Positions 63,199 to 64,000 of a stretch of DNA of 64,000 nucleotides are shown here, piece by piece. The notes under the pieces are model-generated. The model was not told the DNA's origin. It did not search any database and saw nothing but the letters and a program-made list of their open reading frames with translations. How positions within the stretch are numbered: the stretch's first letter is position 1; every line of letters begins with the position of its first letter. The position numbers and the translations under genes were made by a program. This stretch comes from Agrobacterium tumefaciens (lineage in GTDB: Bacteria; Pseudomonadota; Alphaproteobacteria; Rhizobiales; Rhizobiaceae). Location of the stretch: NCBI RefSeq assembly GCF_017726655.1, contig NZ_CP072308.1:496001-560000 (forward strand), in the 5' to 3' direction.

Positions 63199-64000
63199 AT
63201 GGACGGAATGGCGATGTTGGAGCCGGCCGATACGGTGGTCCGCGCATTTCTGAGCGTGGAGCGGTCGGCAACAGAACAGCGATGGGTGTCGCGGCTGGAT
63301 CAGGCCGGGCAGAACCGCGCCTTGGCGATGTCGCAGGTCCACGGTATTCCCGAACTGATTGCACGCGTTCTAGCGGGGCGCGGGGTTGGAGTGGATGACG
63401 CGCTGGCGTTTCTTGATCCCACGATACGCTCGCTGATGCCCGATCCGCATATGCTGACCGATTGCGAAAAGGCCGCGCAGCGGCTGGTGCGCGCTGTCGA
63501 GACCGGTGAGAAGGTTGCGATCTTCGGCGACTATGACGTCGATGGTGCTGCGGCGTCCGCTCTGATGTACCGGTTCCTCGCCCATTTCGGTCTGACACCC
63601 GAGATCTATATTCCCGACCGTATTTTCGAAGGCTATGGGCCGAACCCGGCGGCGATGCAGCAGCTCGCCACCAATGGAGCGACGCTCATCGTCACCGTGG
63701 ACTGTGGCTCCACCAGCCATGAATCCCTTCAGGCCGCAAAGGATGCCGGAACGGATGTGGTGGTGATCGACCATCACCAGGTCGGCACGGAGTTGCCGCC
63801 TGCGGTCGCGCTGGTTAATCCCAACAGGGAAGACGATCTGTCGGGGCAGGGGCATCTGTGTGCGGCAGGCGTGGTGTTCCTCGTGCTGGTCGCGACGCTG
63901 CGCATGCTGAAGGACAGGCGGCATCGACAGGCCTTTACGCTCGACCTGCTGTCCCTTCTCGATATCGTCGCGCTGGCCACTGTCTGCGATGTGGTTCCGC
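63199..64000 (+). CDS. recJ: Single-stranded-DNA exonuclease RecJ, 5' part
   Basis: The first 267 codons of RecJ, cut by the window end and open throughout. Motifs: FGDYDVDGAAASALMYRFL (metal-binding DYDVDG), TVDCGSTSHESL and VVIDHHQ (the DHH motif), and LCAAGVVFLVLVATL. RecJ is a 5'-3' single-strand exonuclease for mismatch and recombinational repair. Possible starts are ATG 63199 (AGGA three bases upstream), 63208 and 63214; the first is taken provisionally. The C-terminal DHHA1 and OB parts lie outside. Confidence 0.92.
   Translation, partial: MDGMAMLEPADTVVRAFLSVERSATEQRWVSRLDQAGQNRALAMSQVHGIPELIARVLAGRGVGVDDALAFLDPTIRSLMPDPHMLTDCEKAAQRLVRAVETGEKVAIFGDYDVDGAAASALMYRFLAHFGLTPEIYIPDRIFEGYGPNPAAMQQLATNGATLIVTVDCGSTSHESLQAAKDAGTDVVVIDHHQVGTELPPAVALVNPNREDDLSGQGHLCAAGVVFLVLVATLRMLKDRRHRQAFTLDLLSLLDIVALATVCDVVP

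Overview
This window looks like a stretch of core chromosome from a Rhizobiaceae bacterium, most likely Agrobacterium or a close Rhizobium relative. The assignment rests on four things: the complete acpXL–lpxXL cluster for the C28 acyl chain of rhizobial lipid A; an FnrN-type regulator divergent from hemN; a two-domain malic enzyme fused to a phosphotransacetylase-like domain; and RIME-like intergenic palindromes. The DNA is GC-rich and evenly coding. I see no rRNA, no CRISPR array, no insertion sequence and no prophage; one tRNA-Lys(CTT) is present.

Layout. 0–10 kb: a DUF2865 protein, malic enzyme, an LpxH-like phosphoesterase, a DgcA-type epimerase, then a four-gene Mla/MCE lipid-transport operon (STAS-permease, ATPase, MCE protein, PqiC-like lipoprotein). 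10–14 kb: a PACE efflux protein followed by a run of small, mostly uncharacterised genes. One has a textbook EcfG (general stress) promoter and another a textbook alphaproteobacterial LexA box; tRNA-Lys and a GlsB-type protein follow. 14–29.7 kb: an MscS channel, an FAD/GcvT demethylating dehydrogenase, a REC–REC response regulator, the parE–epimerase–phospholipase D block, an alpha/beta hydrolase, tpiA, secG and pyrG. 30–41 kb: fumC, an L,D-transpeptidase, a caspase/CHAT-like small protein beside gph, rpiA, a DUF2059 protein, gor, a LysR regulator and class II DAHP synthase. 41–48.2 kb: tadG/tadE, then phaC–sfsA–map–radC on the minus strand, and a divergent lipoprotein. 48.6–51 kb: fnrN and hemN sharing an anaerobox. 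51–56.8 kb: acpXL–fabZXL–fabF2XL–fabF1XL–adhXL–lpxXL. 57–64 kb: a PAS protein, a TSUP transporter, a nucleoside hydrolase, an alaC-like aminotransferase, hom, a small membrane protein and the 5' part of recJ, which runs off the window.

How the genes work together. The Mla operon, the LpxH-like enzyme, the XL cluster, the L,D-transpeptidase and the phospholipase D enzyme all serve the envelope. Central carbon and redox genes (malic enzyme, tpiA, fumC, rpiA, gph, gor) are scattered between them. In the XL cluster, FabF1XL keeps the Cys-His-His triad with its Lys, but FabF2XL has lost the nucleophile and the His motif. The adjacent pair therefore resembles a ketosynthase with a chain-length-factor partner, which would fit synthesis of an unusually long C28 chain.

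The observations I rate highest are this FabF pair, the SOS-box small gene at 11490–11732, the EcfG-promoter small gene at 10762–10969, and the stand-alone His/Cys clan-CD-like protein at 33874–34434. Start codons were re-chosen where Shine-Dalgarno spacing or family length argued for it. All functional calls come from reading motifs; no database search was run.
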